DNA from: an uncultured Crocinitomix sp.
Lineage (GTDB): Bacteria; Bacteroidota; Bacteroidia; Flavobacteriales_D; Crocinitomicaceae
Direction: 5' to 3'
NCBI GenBank assembly: GCA_905478225.1
Contig: CAJQHR010000006.1
Location: 1 to 64,000 of the forward strand
Length of the DNA: 64,000 nt
Part shown: positions 17,000 to 26,223 of the stretch, piece by piece
How the letters are laid out: each line of letters opens with the position of its first letter
Position numbering within the stretch: position 1 is the first letter of the stretch
Notes under the pieces: model-generated
Told to the model about the DNA's origin: nothing
Databases searched by the model: none
What the model saw: the letters and a program-made list of their open reading frames with translations, nothing else
Position numbers and translations under genes: made by a program

Positions 17000-18190
17000 T
17001 TATTTTTTAACCACTCTAATAATTGTATTTTCTAGTTCAGATTTGATTGTGAAGTAGTAAGTACCACTTGCTAAACCGGATAGGTCAACCATTACTTTGT
17101 TTATTACATTTCCAGCATAAACAATTTGACCGATTGAATTTGATACCTCATAAGTAAAGGTTCCTGCTAATTTAATAGACACCGCATTTGTGGTAGGATT
17201 AGGGTAGATGTTAATTGCGCTCATTTCTAGAGATTCAACAGCTAATTGGCTGTTTACGGTGAATGTTGCAGTTCCTTCACAACCCATTGAGCCTTGTACA
17301 GCAACGGTATAGGCGCCTCCTGCTAACCCTGCAATACTTGCTGGATCATCAAAATCGCCCGTTCCATCATTGTCCCAATCTACCATATAAGCGGGCACAC
17401 CTCCTGATATGGTGATCGCAATGCTTCCATCATCCCCTGCAACTTCATCTGACGCTGTTCCAGTAATCATTATCGCATCTGCTACCTCTAGTTCAACGCT
17501 TCCAATTCCGTTACAGCCGTTAATATTCGTTCCGGAGACAATATAAGTTGTTACACCAGGGGTTGTTGTGGTATAATCTTCACCCGTTTCAATTTCAGGA
17601 TCTGCCCAAACATAAGTTTCGGCGCCACTTACACTAAAAACCACGTCTTGTCCTAAACAGGTTAAATCAGGGGTGACACTTGGTATAATTTCTGGTAAGG
17701 CATGAACAGTAATTTCAAGCGTTTCAGAACTCTCACAACCGCCAATAATTGTTCCGGTTAACGTATAGGTATGAGTACCAACACCTGGGTCTAAATCTAA
17801 AGGGTCCCATGAATATTCATCTGCATCTCCAGCAGCAGAAAGCACAATTGCTTCATCCTCACAGAAGTTTTCATCTCCAGCACTAGGCAGCACAGTTGGC
17901 AATGCTAATACTTCAATATCAACAGATAAAGGACAATCGCTGTCATCTAATGTTGTGGCGGTATATGTAAATACTCCAATCTCTAAAGGTGTAAATGCAA
18001 TATCATCAAAAATTCCACCGTCCCAAATAATATCGGCTCCACTTTCGGCAGTGGCATCTAGTGTAACTTCACCACCAATACAAACGGAATAGCTAGTTAC
18101 ATCTAATTCCATTGGGATGCATTGTGCGTAAAGTGAGTTTAAGCCCGAACTAAAGGAAATAATAAGTATTACAAGAGTCAGGGTTTTCAT
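17000..18190 (-). CDS. T9SS-secreted Ig-like repeat protein
   Basis: A 396-residue protein with signal peptide (ending NSLYAQ), four or five cysteine-paired Ig-like/PKD-like repeats, a 'SGGVPAYMVDWDNDGTGDFDD' type repeat (PAYMVDWDNDG core), and a C-terminal T9SS type A sorting domain (about 320-396) containing IYPNPTTNAVSI and LASGTYYFTI. It is a shorter relative of the three proteins encoded to its right, lacking their N-terminal propeller-like region. It is probably secreted and attached to the cell surface. No catalytic domain is visible. Confidence 0.87.
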   Translation of the reverse strand: MKTLTLVILIISFSSGLNSLYAQCIPMELDVTSYSVCIGGEVTLDATAESGADIIWDGGIFDDIAFTPLEIGVFTYTATTLDDSDCPLSVDIEVLALPTVLPSAGDENFCEDEAIVLSAAGDADEYSWDPLDLDPGVGTHTYTLTGTIIGGCESSETLEITVHALPEIIPSVTPDLTCLGQDVVFSVSGAETYVWADPEIETGEDYTTTTPGVTTYIVSGTNINGCNGIGSVELEVADAIMITGTASDEVAGDDGSIAITISGGVPAYMVDWDNDGTGDFDDPASIAGLAGGAYTVAVQGSMGCEGTATFTVNSQLAVESLEMSAINIYPNPTTNAVSIKLAGTFTYEVSNSIGQIVYAGNVINKVMVDLSGLASGTYYFTIKSELENTIIRVVKK

Positions 18191-18257
18191 ATTTAATAGT
18201 TCTAAGAACCGCTAAATTACAAAAAATAAAAAGAAGGGAAGCGGGGAAGGGCTTTTA

Positions 18258-18785
18258 CTAATATAGAATAACGACTTTAAAATCACCTTCATGTCGGATC
18301 ATATGTAGACCGGCATAAAATTCAGAGCCTTCAAACCTCACGCGGCTTAATACATCAAAACCCATTCGACCGGGGATGCTTTGCCCCTCGGGTAATTTAA
18401 TAATAACGGAATAAATTTGTTTAATTTCATTATTATCTCCAGTGTAAGCCCTTATGGAACGGACGTTTATCGTATTCATTAAACGCACGCTTTGCATTTT
18501 AAACTTCTTAAGTTTTCGCTTCAATTTTTCTTCAGAAGTGAGGTCGAGTGTTTTTGGGCTGAGCATGCTAACAAATTTGTCGAAATCGTCATCCTGAATA
18601 GCCTTGTAAAAACTATACATTTTTCGAAGCATTAATTTATTGTCTTTATGTTTTAAATCAGAGCTGTCTGATTTATAATTAAAGCGGATGCTTTTATCTT
18701 CTTTGATTTTCACCTTTTTGATTTTTGCCTGAGCTGGGGCAGCAACAAAGAAGAGAATAGTTAGGAGTAACAGAAGTTTTTTCAT
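18258..18785 (-). CDS. Exported protein of unknown function, possibly NTF2-like
   Basis: A 175-residue protein with a clear signal peptide (MKKLLLLLTILFFVAAPAQA) and a lysine-rich mature N-terminus. The rest reads like a small alpha/beta fold (MYSFYKAIQDDDFDKFVSML) reminiscent of NTF2/SnoaL-like proteins. I do not recognise a named family. It lies between T9SS genes on the same strand but carries no sorting domain, so it is likely periplasmic. A strong terminator separates it from the gene that follows it in coordinates. Confidence 0.65.
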   Translation of the reverse strand: MKKLLLLLTILFFVAAPAQAKIKKVKIKEDKSIRFNYKSDSSDLKHKDNKLMLRKMYSFYKAIQDDDFDKFVSMLSPKTLDLTSEEKLKRKLKKFKMQSVRLMNTINVRSIRAYTGDNNEIKQIYSVIIKLPEGQSIPGRMGFDVLSRVRFEGSEFYAGLHMIRHEGDFKVVILY

Positions 18786-18802
18786 AATAAAACGTTAAAC
18801 AT

Positions 18803-18834
18803 AAAAAAAGGGTCTTGACTTAATCAAGACCCTT
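18803..18834 (-). terminator. Terminator of T9SS paralogue 1
   Basis: An 11-bp perfect stem AAGGGTCTTGA (18808-18818) pairs with 18824-18834 around CTTAA, next to a seven-A run that becomes a U run on the minus strand. It sits 20 bases past the stop at 18854. Confidence 0.9.
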
Positions 18835-18853
18835 CAAAATTATAGAATAAAAA

Positions 18854-20749
18854 CTACTTTTTCACAACTTTAACAGTTGTAGCTGCAGTTTCATTTTTAA
18901 TATTTACGAAGTAAACACCGTCAGCAAAATCTTTCAGGTCAAGTACTTCTTTACCAGTAGCGCTTCCAGCAACCAAGATGTCCCCGTTGATTGCCACTAA
19001 CTCATATTGGAAAGTTCCAGTAAACTCTATGTTAATGAACTCAGTAGTTGGATTTGGATAAACAGCAACGTTATCAGCGGTTAAATCATCAATACCAACT
19101 TGTCCTTTAACAGTGAATGTACGTTCAGACTCACAACCAGCAGTTCCTCTAACAACTACAGTGTAGTCACCAGCAGATAAACCAGTCAAATCTTCATCAT
19201 CATCAAAGTCACCAGTTCCATCAGTATCCCAATCAAACGTATAAGTTGGAGCACCACCAGAAATAGTAATTTCAATTTCACCGTCGTCACCAACCGTTTC
19301 AATAGTAGTTACACCATCAATCACAATCATGTCCACAACCTCTACATCAACAGAAGCCTCATTAGAACATCCGTTTTCGTCAGTTCCCATTACAGTATAA
19401 GTAGTTGTTCCGATAACACCAGGAATATAAGGCTCACCATCAATAACACCATTATCCCACCAGTACATTTCACCTCCGCCACCAGTCAAGGTAACTTCCA
19501 TGTTAATACAAATAGGATCATCAGAAGCAGAAGCAGTAATTGTAGGCAACGCCACAACTTCAACAGTCACTTCATCATCATTTTCACCTAAACAGTAACC
19601 TTCAGTATAAAAACCAACAAGGTCAAACGTATACGTTCCAACACCAGGCATTAAATCAAGATCATCACCATCATTCCAAACGTAAAGGTTCGCATCACCA
19701 GCAGCAGATAAAGTAATTGATTCGTCTTCACAGAAAATCAAATCCCCAGCTCCAGCAAGTACAGTCGGCAATCCAACTACTTCAATTGTAACAGGTCCAT
19801 CAACGGGACAATCACCTTCAGAGTCGCTTATTGGAGTATATGTATAAGTACCGGGAGAGCCTGGGTCAAACGGAACACCATCTTCAATTCCACCAGTCCA
19901 AGTAATTTCACCACCGGTAACAGATTCAGCAGTTAGCGTATATTCATCACCAACACAACCACCCTCGCCGGATGCTGTAACGATTAAATCTTCACAGGGT
20001 TGAGCACCAAATCCAAGTGCTGAACATTGGAATCCCCAAGAACCACTATATGTTTGTGCACCCGTTGTTAAATCAACAATGTATCTGCTTGAATAATGCG
20101 TAATCACCATTGTATTGTCAGTTAAAACGGCCATACCTTGTGTTTCACCGCCAGAACTACCCAATAATGATGATGTCATTCCAACAGGGTCAATAAAGTA
20201 AATTCCACCTCTATCTGCACGAATTAAACGATCATCAAAGGGATCATAGCACATTGATGTTCCCCAAGATCCAGAAGGCGGATCATATACGGTTGTAGCA
20301 GCAGCTGTTGCAGGGTCTACATCAGCAATATCGTGAGGTCCTCCACTCCAGTCAGAACCCATTGCATAGAGTGTTCCATCATCAGTAAAATCAATATCAT
20401 TATAGAGACCTGACCCAACCTGACCAATATCTGTAATGTTACCCGTTAAAACGTCTATCGTTCCAAGACGACGATACCAACTTGTACCACCATTAGATTC
20501 ATATAAAACGTACATCTCTTCTGTAATAGGATCAAGTGTAATTCCGTGAAGTGCTTCAACGGATCCAAAATCAGAAGTCATTGTTACTGTAGATATGACA
20601 GACCAGTCTGTCGTATCAAAAGCCGTCAGGATATTACCTGGGGCGTTGTCTTTTTGGCCGGCATACAAAGGAGTAGAATCCTGCCCAAAAGCGGTATTAA
20701 AACCTACACCAACAAGGAGTAGGAGTAAAAAAGTAGAAATTTTCTTCAT
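18854..20749 (-). CDS. T9SS surface protein, tandem paralogue 1
   Basis: From the ATG at 20749 the protein has 631 residues. It has a signal peptide (MKKISTFLLLLLVGVGFNTAFGQ), an N-terminal region of about 240 residues with beta-propeller-like repeats (EEMYVLYESNGG, DDGTLYAMGSDW, VDLTTGAQTYSGSWG), then five cysteine-containing Ig-like repeats, and a type A sorting domain (VYPNPTTEFINIEF, DFADGVYFVNIKNE). The in-frame extension to 20812 spans the promoter box and is not coding. It is very close to paralogue 3 along its length, whereas paralogue 2 matches only in the C-terminal two thirds. The role is unknown; propeller plus Ig repeats suggests binding or adhesion. Confidence 0.85.
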   Translation of the reverse strand: MKKISTFLLLLLVGVGFNTAFGQDSTPLYAGQKDNAPGNILTAFDTTDWSVISTVTMTSDFGSVEALHGITLDPITEEMYVLYESNGGTSWYRRLGTIDVLTGNITDIGQVGSGLYNDIDFTDDGTLYAMGSDWSGGPHDIADVDPATAAATTVYDPPSGSWGTSMCYDPFDDRLIRADRGGIYFIDPVGMTSSLLGSSGGETQGMAVLTDNTMVITHYSSRYIVDLTTGAQTYSGSWGFQCSALGFGAQPCEDLIVTASGEGGCVGDEYTLTAESVTGGEITWTGGIEDGVPFDPGSPGTYTYTPISDSEGDCPVDGPVTIEVVGLPTVLAGAGDLIFCEDESITLSAAGDANLYVWNDGDDLDLMPGVGTYTFDLVGFYTEGYCLGENDDEVTVEVVALPTITASASDDPICINMEVTLTGGGGEMYWWDNGVIDGEPYIPGVIGTTTYTVMGTDENGCSNEASVDVEVVDMIVIDGVTTIETVGDDGEIEITISGGAPTYTFDWDTDGTGDFDDDEDLTGLSAGDYTVVVRGTAGCESERTFTVKGQVGIDDLTADNVAVYPNPTTEFINIEFTGTFQYELVAINGDILVAGSATGKEVLDLKDFADGVYFVNIKNETAATTVKVVKK

Positions 20750-20771
20750 AATATAAAAGTTGTTTAGCTTA

Positions 20772-20800
20772 CAATTATACAAAAAAAAAACTATAAACAA
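20772..20800 (-). promoter_or_regulatory. Promoter of paralogue 1 with A10 tract in spacer
   Basis: Read on the minus strand: TTG (20798-20800), an 18-base spacer, then TATAATTG (20772-20779), one mismatch from TAnnTTTG. The spacer includes ten consecutive A/T pairs (20781-20790). The leader to the ATG is nearly identical at paralogues 2 and 3, supporting a real promoter. Confidence 0.65.
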
Positions 20801-21022
20801 GGTATAAATCATTGAATCAAACTTGTATAATATTATAGGTCTAATGTTTTTCTCCCTTTTAATTATAGAATATTCGGGTTATATCGAATTAAACTAAGGG
20901 AGGGAGCCTCACCATTAGTGACCGTAAAGTGTTAGTTGTTAATTTTTTGGTGCGGAGGTTAAACTCATTTTTAAAACTGAATAAAAGACGAGGGTATAAT
21001 AAAATAAGGACATAAGCGAACA

Positions 21023-21060
21023 TAAAAAAAGGTCCTGACGTCTTTCGCCAGAACCTTTTT
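21023..21060 (-). terminator. Terminator of T9SS paralogue 2
   Basis: A 15-position stem with two mismatches (AAAAAGGT outer part pairing with ACCTTTTT) around TCTTT, beginning with an A run. It lies about 20 bases past the stop at 21079. Confidence 0.8.
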
Positions 21061-21078
21061 ACTTTTATATAATAAAAA

Positions 21079-22962
21079 TTACTTTTTCACTACTTTGATA
21101 GTAGTTGTAGCAGTTTCATTATTAACATTAATGAAGTATACACCGTCAGCAAAATCTTTCAGGCCAAGTACTTCTTTATCAGTAGCGCTTCCAGCAAAAA
21201 GAATGTCACCGTTAATTGCAACTAACTCATATTGGAAAGTTCCAGTAAATTCAATATTAATGAACTCAGTAGTTGGATTCGGATAAACCGCAACGTTCTC
21301 AGTAGTTAAATCGTCAATACCAACTTGTCCTTTAACCGTGAATGTACGTTCAGACTCACAACCAGCAGTTCCTTTAACAAGTACAGTATAGTCACCAGCA
21401 GATAAACCAGTCAAATCTTCATCATCATCAAAGTCACCCGTTCCATCATTGTCCCAATCAAAAGTATATGCTGGAGCGCCACCAGAAATAGTAATTTCAA
21501 TTTCACCGTCGTCACCAACCGTTTCAATAGTAGTTACACCATCAATCACAATCATGTCCACAACCTCTACATCAACAGAAGCCTCATTAGAACATCCGTT
21601 TTCGTCCGTTCCAATTACAGTATAAGTCGTTGTTCCGATAGTAGCAGGAATATAAGCCTCACCATCAACAACACCATTATCCCACCAGTACATTTCACCT
21701 CCGCCACCAGTTAAGGTAACTTCCATGTTAATACAAATTGGATCATCAGAAGCAGAAGCAGTAATAGTCGGCAATGCCACAACTTCAACAGTTACTTCAT
21801 CTGTGTTTTCACCTAAGCAGAAACCTTCTATATATTCACCAAATAATTCATATGTATACGTTCCAACACCAGGCATTAAATCAAGATCTTCACCATCATT
21901 CCAAACATACACATCAGCATCACCTGCAGCAGATAAAGTAATCGATTCATCTTCACAGAAAACCAAATCCCCAGCTCCAGCAAGTACAGTCGGCAATCCA
22001 ACTACTTCAATTGTAACAGGCCCGTCAACGGGACAATCACCTTCAGAGTCGCTTATTGGAGTATATGTATAAGTACCGGGAGAGCCTGGGTCAAATGGAA
22101 TACCATCTTCAATTCCACCAGTCCAAGTAATTTCACCACCGGTAAGTGATTCAGCAGTTAGCGTATATTCATCACCAAAACAACCACCCTCGCCGGATGC
22201 TGTAATGATCAATTCTTCACAGGGCTGAGCACTAAATGCAAGCGCATGGCAGTTAATACCTAAACCGGTAATATAAGTGACAGATCCAGTCACCGTGTTA
22301 ACATTGTAACGTGTACCATATCGAACATAACTTGCTGTTGTTGCGTTAAGAACAACACCAGCTTGTATGTCATTTTGGTATCCACCAAAAGAAGAAGAAG
22401 TTCCTGCGTCAAGGTTAATTTTCTCTGAAGTTGACTCACTTCCCATACGGATGAACTCATCATTGAAAGGGTCATACATTAGTGTGCTAGACCCCCAAGA
22501 GGCTAGAGGTGGATCAAATGTGAACGTTGGAGAACCAGTTAGTACGTCTAACTCGTAAATTCGGTAGGATCCATCCCAGCTATTTTCCATAGCGTATAGA
22601 TTTCCTTCATCATCAAAGTCCATGTCGGCGAAGTCACCAGCAATGCCAATATCAGAAATAGATCCGGATTCAGTATCAAGCGTACCTAACCTACGGTTAA
22701 AAGGACTTGAATTTTGATATAATACGTACATTATTTCAGTAGTAGGGTCCATTGCTAGTCCATAAACACCATTTACGGATCCCGCATCAGATGTCATAGG
22801 GGTTGTTCCAACGGTAGCCCAAGCACCTCCAGTAGTGTCATACTCGGTCAAGATACTTGAGAATCTTGCGCCCGCATACAAAGGGGTTGGATCCTGCCCA
22901 AAGGCAGTGTTAAAACCTACACTAACTAAGAGTAGGAGTAAAAAAGTAGAAAGTTTTTTCAT
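21079..22962 (-). CDS. T9SS surface protein, tandem paralogue 2
   Basis: From the ATG at 22962 the protein has 627 residues. The signal peptide and the entire Ig-repeat and sorting region (from ITASGEGGCFGDEYTL onward) are nearly identical to paralogues 1 and 3. The N-terminal 240 residues have diverged strongly (for example YVLYQNSSPFNRRLGTLD against YVLYESNGGTSWYRRLGTID) but keep the same repeat spacing, so it is a variant propeller-like head on a conserved stalk. It ends with a T9SS type A domain (VYPNPTTEFINIEF). The start was chosen by alignment with its neighbours. Confidence 0.85.
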   Translation of the reverse strand: MKKLSTFLLLLLVSVGFNTAFGQDPTPLYAGARFSSILTEYDTTGGAWATVGTTPMTSDAGSVNGVYGLAMDPTTEIMYVLYQNSSPFNRRLGTLDTESGSISDIGIAGDFADMDFDDEGNLYAMENSWDGSYRIYELDVLTGSPTFTFDPPLASWGSSTLMYDPFNDEFIRMGSESTSEKINLDAGTSSSFGGYQNDIQAGVVLNATTASYVRYGTRYNVNTVTGSVTYITGLGINCHALAFSAQPCEELIITASGEGGCFGDEYTLTAESLTGGEITWTGGIEDGIPFDPGSPGTYTYTPISDSEGDCPVDGPVTIEVVGLPTVLAGAGDLVFCEDESITLSAAGDADVYVWNDGEDLDLMPGVGTYTYELFGEYIEGFCLGENTDEVTVEVVALPTITASASDDPICINMEVTLTGGGGEMYWWDNGVVDGEAYIPATIGTTTYTVIGTDENGCSNEASVDVEVVDMIVIDGVTTIETVGDDGEIEITISGGAPAYTFDWDNDGTGDFDDDEDLTGLSAGDYTVLVKGTAGCESERTFTVKGQVGIDDLTTENVAVYPNPTTEFINIEFTGTFQYELVAINGDILFAGSATDKEVLGLKDFADGVYFINVNNETATTTIKVVKK

Positions 22963-22984
22963 AATATAAAAGTTGTTTAACCTA

Positions 22985-23016
22985 CAATTATACAAAAAAA
23001 AAACGAAACACCACAA
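22985..23016 (-). promoter_or_regulatory. Promoter of paralogue 2 with A10 tract in spacer
   Basis: Minus strand: TTG (23014-23016; TTTG if extended to 23017), a 21-base spacer containing ten A/T pairs (22994-23003), and TATAATTG (22985-22992). The following 22-base leader matches paralogues 1 and 3. Confidence 0.65.
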
Positions 23017-23146
23017 AATCAGGGCATACTCGTCCTATAATATTAAAGCTGAATTTTTGAAAACGGAAAAGAAAGAAATTAAAGGACTGATTTAATTAAG
23101 TGAGGTAATATCCGTTAAAAGGCTTTAAGGAGAGATTAATGGGTAT

Positions 23147-23183
23147 AAAAAAAGGGTCTTAGCAACTGTTGCTAAGACCCTTT
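23147..23183 (-). terminator. Terminator of T9SS paralogue 3
   Basis: A perfect 15-bp stem (23151-23165 with 23169-23183) around CTG, preceded by further A residues that form the U run on the minus strand. It sits 12 bases past the stop at 23195. Confidence 0.92.
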
Positions 23184-23194
23184 ATATGTATAAA

Positions 23195-25090
23195 TTACTT
23201 TTTCACTACTTTGATAGTAGCTGTAGCAGTTTCATTATTAACATTAATGAAGTATACACCGTCAGCAAAATCTTTCAGGTCAAGTACTTCTTTATCAGTA
23301 GCACTTCCGGCAATTAAGATGTCACCGTTAATAGCCACTAACTCATATTGGAATGTTCCTGCAAACTCAACGTTTACAAATTCCGTAGTTGGATTTGGAT
23401 AAACAGCAACGTTAGCAGCGTTTAGATCTTCAAGACCAACTTGACGCCCAACAATGAGAGTAAGCTCAGCTTCACATCCACCAGCACCAACAACAACAAC
23501 AGAATAAATTCCGGTAGTTAGACCAGTAAGGTCTTGTGTGTCATCAAAATCGCCAGTTCCATCATTGTCCCAATCATAAGTGTAGGTTGGAGCACCACCA
23601 GAAACTTCAATATCGATTTCACCATCATCATCAACAGTTTCAAGAATAATGTCTGCAACCGTGATTTCAATGTTGTCTACAACCTCTACATCAACTGAGG
23701 CCTCATTAGAACATCCGTTTTCATCTGTACCAATTACAGTATAAGTTGTTGTTCCAATTGCTCCTGGAATATAAGGCTCACCATCAACAACACCATTATC
23801 CCACCAGTACATTTCACCTCCGCCACCAGTTAAGGTAACTTCCATGTTAATACAAATTGGATCATCAGAAGCAGAAGCAGTAATAGTCGGCAATGCCACA
23901 ACTTCAACAGTTACTTCATCTGTGTTTTCACCTAAGCAGAAACCTTCAGTAAAATAACCAGTCAGATCAAATGTATACGTTCCAACACCAGGCATTAAAT
24001 CAAGATCTTCACCATCATTCCAAACGTATAAGTTCGCATCACCAGCAGCAGATAAAGTAATCGATTCATCTTCACAGAAAACCAAATCCCCAGCTCCAGC
24101 AAGTACGGTGGGCAATCCAACTACTTCAATTGTAACAGGCCCGTCAACGGGACAATCACCTTCAGAGTCGCTTGTTGGAGTATATGTATAAGTACCGGGA
24201 GAGCCTGGGTCAAACGGAACACCATCTTCAATTCCACCAGTCCAAGTAATTTCACCACCGGTAAGTGATTCAGCAGTTAGCGTATATTCATCACCAACAC
24301 AACCACCCTCAGCGGATGCTGTAACGATCAAACCTTCACAAGGTTGAACACCAAAACCAAGCGCATTACAACTGAATCCCCAAGAACCACTATATGTTTG
24401 TGCACCCGTTGTTAAATCAACAATGTATCTGCTTGAATGATGCGAAATCACCATTGTATTGTCAGTTAAAACCGCCATACCTAGTGTTTCACCACCAGAA
24501 CTAGTCAAATATGATGAAGTCATTCCCACAGGGTCAATAAAGTAAATCCCAGATCTATCTGCACGAATGAAACGATCATCAAAAGGATCATAACACATTG
24601 ATGTTCCCCAAGAACCAGAAGGCGGATCATATACGGTAGTTGCTGCAGCAGTAACTAAGTTTACTTCAGCAAAATCGTGAGGCCCTCCACTCCAGTTATC
24701 ACCCATTGCATATAGCGTTCCATCATCAGCAAAATCAAGATCATTATAGCGACCACTCCCAATCTGACCAATATCTGAAATGGCGCCTGTTTCAACGTCT
24801 ATCGTTCCCATTCGACGGTACCATGATGCGCCACTAGATTCATATACAACATACATCTCTTCTGTAATTGGGTGCAGCGCAATTCCATGAAGTCCAATAA
24901 CTGATCCGTAATCTGAAGTCATAGTTACTGTAGATATTACAGACCAATCTGTTGTATCAAAAGCCGTTAGGATATTACCACCGCCTCCGGCTCTATGTCC
25001 TGCGTAGAGGGGAGTAGGATCTTGCCCAAAAGCGGTATTAAAACCTACGCCAACTAGGAGTAGGAGTAAAAAAGTAGAAAGTTTTTTCAT
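23195..25090 (-). CDS. T9SS surface protein, tandem paralogue 3
   Basis: A 631-residue protein starting MKKLSTFLLLLLVGVGFNTAFGQ, with a propeller-like N-terminal region close to paralogue 1 (NLYVWNDGEDL and YRRMGTIDVETG are shared features), five Ig-like repeats and a type A sorting domain (VYPNPTTEFVNVEF). The last Ig repeat differs from the other two copies (EITVADIILETVDDDGEIDIEV, core ILETVDDDGEIDI), as does the stretch GRQVGLEDLNAAN. The copies therefore form a mosaic rather than a simple series. Each copy has its own promoter and terminator and so is an independent transcription unit. Confidence 0.85.
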   Translation of the reverse strand: MKKLSTFLLLLLVGVGFNTAFGQDPTPLYAGHRAGGGGNILTAFDTTDWSVISTVTMTSDYGSVIGLHGIALHPITEEMYVVYESSGASWYRRMGTIDVETGAISDIGQIGSGRYNDLDFADDGTLYAMGDNWSGGPHDFAEVNLVTAAATTVYDPPSGSWGTSMCYDPFDDRFIRADRSGIYFIDPVGMTSSYLTSSGGETLGMAVLTDNTMVISHHSSRYIVDLTTGAQTYSGSWGFSCNALGFGVQPCEGLIVTASAEGGCVGDEYTLTAESLTGGEITWTGGIEDGVPFDPGSPGTYTYTPTSDSEGDCPVDGPVTIEVVGLPTVLAGAGDLVFCEDESITLSAAGDANLYVWNDGEDLDLMPGVGTYTFDLTGYFTEGFCLGENTDEVTVEVVALPTITASASDDPICINMEVTLTGGGGEMYWWDNGVVDGEPYIPGAIGTTTYTVIGTDENGCSNEASVDVEVVDNIEITVADIILETVDDDGEIDIEVSGGAPTYTYDWDNDGTGDFDDTQDLTGLTTGIYSVVVVGAGGCEAELTLIVGRQVGLEDLNAANVAVYPNPTTEFVNVEFAGTFQYELVAINGDILIAGSATDKEVLDLKDFADGVYFINVNNETATATIKVVKK

Positions 25091-25112
25091 AATATAAAAG
25101 TTGTTTAGCCAA

Positions 25113-25142
25113 CAATAATACGAAAAAAAAGCGAATTATCAA
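25113..25142 (-). promoter_or_regulatory. Promoter of paralogue 3 with A8 tract in spacer
   Basis: Minus strand: TTG (25140-25142; TTTG to 25143), a 19-base spacer with eight A/T pairs (25123-25130), and TATTATTG (25113-25120). It is the same design as the promoters of paralogues 1 and 2 with a shorter homopolymer. Confidence 0.65.
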
Positions 25143-25431
25143 ACTATTGAATCTATCACGACAGTTATTATTAACTGCTAATTGTTTGAAAACCAATATG
25201 GAAGAAATAATTTAAATAATATAATGCCTTCTAAAGCAAAAGTCGGATAAAAAAATTAAATATAAAAGTCTTTTTTTACATCTTAAATTGTCACATTATT
25301 AATGGTGAAGTCGAACTCCATTTTGGTGGAGGTTTCAAGGAAAAAATCTCTTTTACAGCAACTAAGTCTAATAAAAAAAACACCTCTTTAGTCACAAAGG
25401 GGGTTAATAAAAGTCTATTCGAAAAGCGTGT
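25143..25431. other. Intergenic region between paralogue 3 and the MoSto-like operon
   Basis: With the promoter just described this leaves 340 bases without a gene. It contains a likely terminator (25373-25404) and AT-rich sequence. A short hairpin-like stretch near 25310-25330 (ACTCCA and TGGAG) has no obvious role. I see no reading frame worth calling. Confidence 0.4.
25373..25404 (-). terminator. Probable terminator of the MoSto-like operon
   Basis: CCTCTTT (25383-25389) can pair with AAAGGGG (25397-25403, one G-T pair), and an eight-A run at 25373-25380 gives a U run on the minus strand. It lies 30 bases past the last gene of the operon. Confidence 0.55.
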
Positions 25432-26223
25432 TTAGGCGTAAATTACCGTTCCTGTTTCTTCGCCATTAATAGCCTTGGTTAATTCTCCTTTTGTCATTCC
25501 ATCAATAATCACCAATTTTTTTACAAAACGTGAGCGTTTCATATAATCTAAAATGACACGTTCTACAATTAAATCCCCTAAGTCCATTTCAATTAGTTCA
25601 TCTACATGAATTTTTGGAATAAATTTGGCGTCAGGCTTCTTTTTAGGATCATCTGTATATAAACCTTTTTCGTCCTTTATAAAATAAACCGTGTCCGCGC
25701 CTAATGCTTCTGCGGTAAAAAAGGCACCACAATCGGTTCTATGCATTGGAATTGATCCAAAATCAGGAATATCTTCCCAAAAACTATAAGGAGGCATACC
25801 GGGCAAAATAGGAATACAACCTAGTCTTAGGAACTGAGGCAGTTTTTCAAATTCAAGGTGATCTAGAAATATCCCGCCGTGCTTCGCTAGCACCATTTGT
25901 AATAGTCGTGCATTTTGAACCGTAATGGCACCGCCCATTTCTGCTAAAACCCCGACAGGCATGTTTAAATCGATACCTACTTGGTAACTATGTCTTGCTC
26001 GCGTTCCACCACCTGATGTAAGAATAATATCGTGTTCATCTTTTAAGGTGACTATTTCGTCCAAAATTGGAAAAACAGCCTTTCGCCCTCGGTCAGTAAT
26101 ACTTTGACCACCCATCTTCATCACTTTTACGTTCGGTAAAATTCGAAGATCATGTTTATAATTTAACACCGCTTCTTCGAGCGTGTCTTGCATCATTGTG
26201 CCTAAATCGTCCATTTTACTCAT
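25432..26223 (-). CDS. mosB: Molybdenum storage protein (MoSto)-like subunit, beta-type
   Basis: A 263-residue member of the amino-acid-kinase/UMP-kinase fold. Its pattern follows the beta subunit of the Azotobacter molybdenum storage protein: an N-terminal helix and DLRILPNVKVMKMGGQS, then RGRKAVFPILDEI, GGGTRARH (71-78), QNARLLQMVLAKHG, PGMPPYSFWE (141-150), HRTDCGAFF (161-169) and KDEKGLYTDDPKK. MoSto is a hetero-hexameric cage that packs polyoxomolybdate or tungstate clusters in an ATP-dependent way. Its start shares one base with the stop of the alpha-type gene. The fold and subfamily are well supported; the stored ion is inferred from the family. It could be a MoSto relative with another cargo. 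Confidence 0.75.
   Translation of the reverse strand: MSKMDDLGTMMQDTLEEAVLNYKHDLRILPNVKVMKMGGQSITDRGRKAVFPILDEIVTLKDEHDIILTSGGGTRARHSYQVGIDLNMPVGVLAEMGGAITVQNARLLQMVLAKHGGIFLDHLEFEKLPQFLRLGCIPILPGMPPYSFWEDIPDFGSIPMHRTDCGAFFTAEALGADTVYFIKDEKGLYTDDPKKKPDAKFIPKIHVDELIEMDLGDLIVERVILDYMKRSRFVKKLVIIDGMTKGELTKAINGEETGTVIYA

Noticed and set aside
18854-25090. CRISPR array or tandem DNA repeats
   Set aside because: The repeated blocks are coding Ig-like modules of three paralogous genes, not short direct repeats with spacers.
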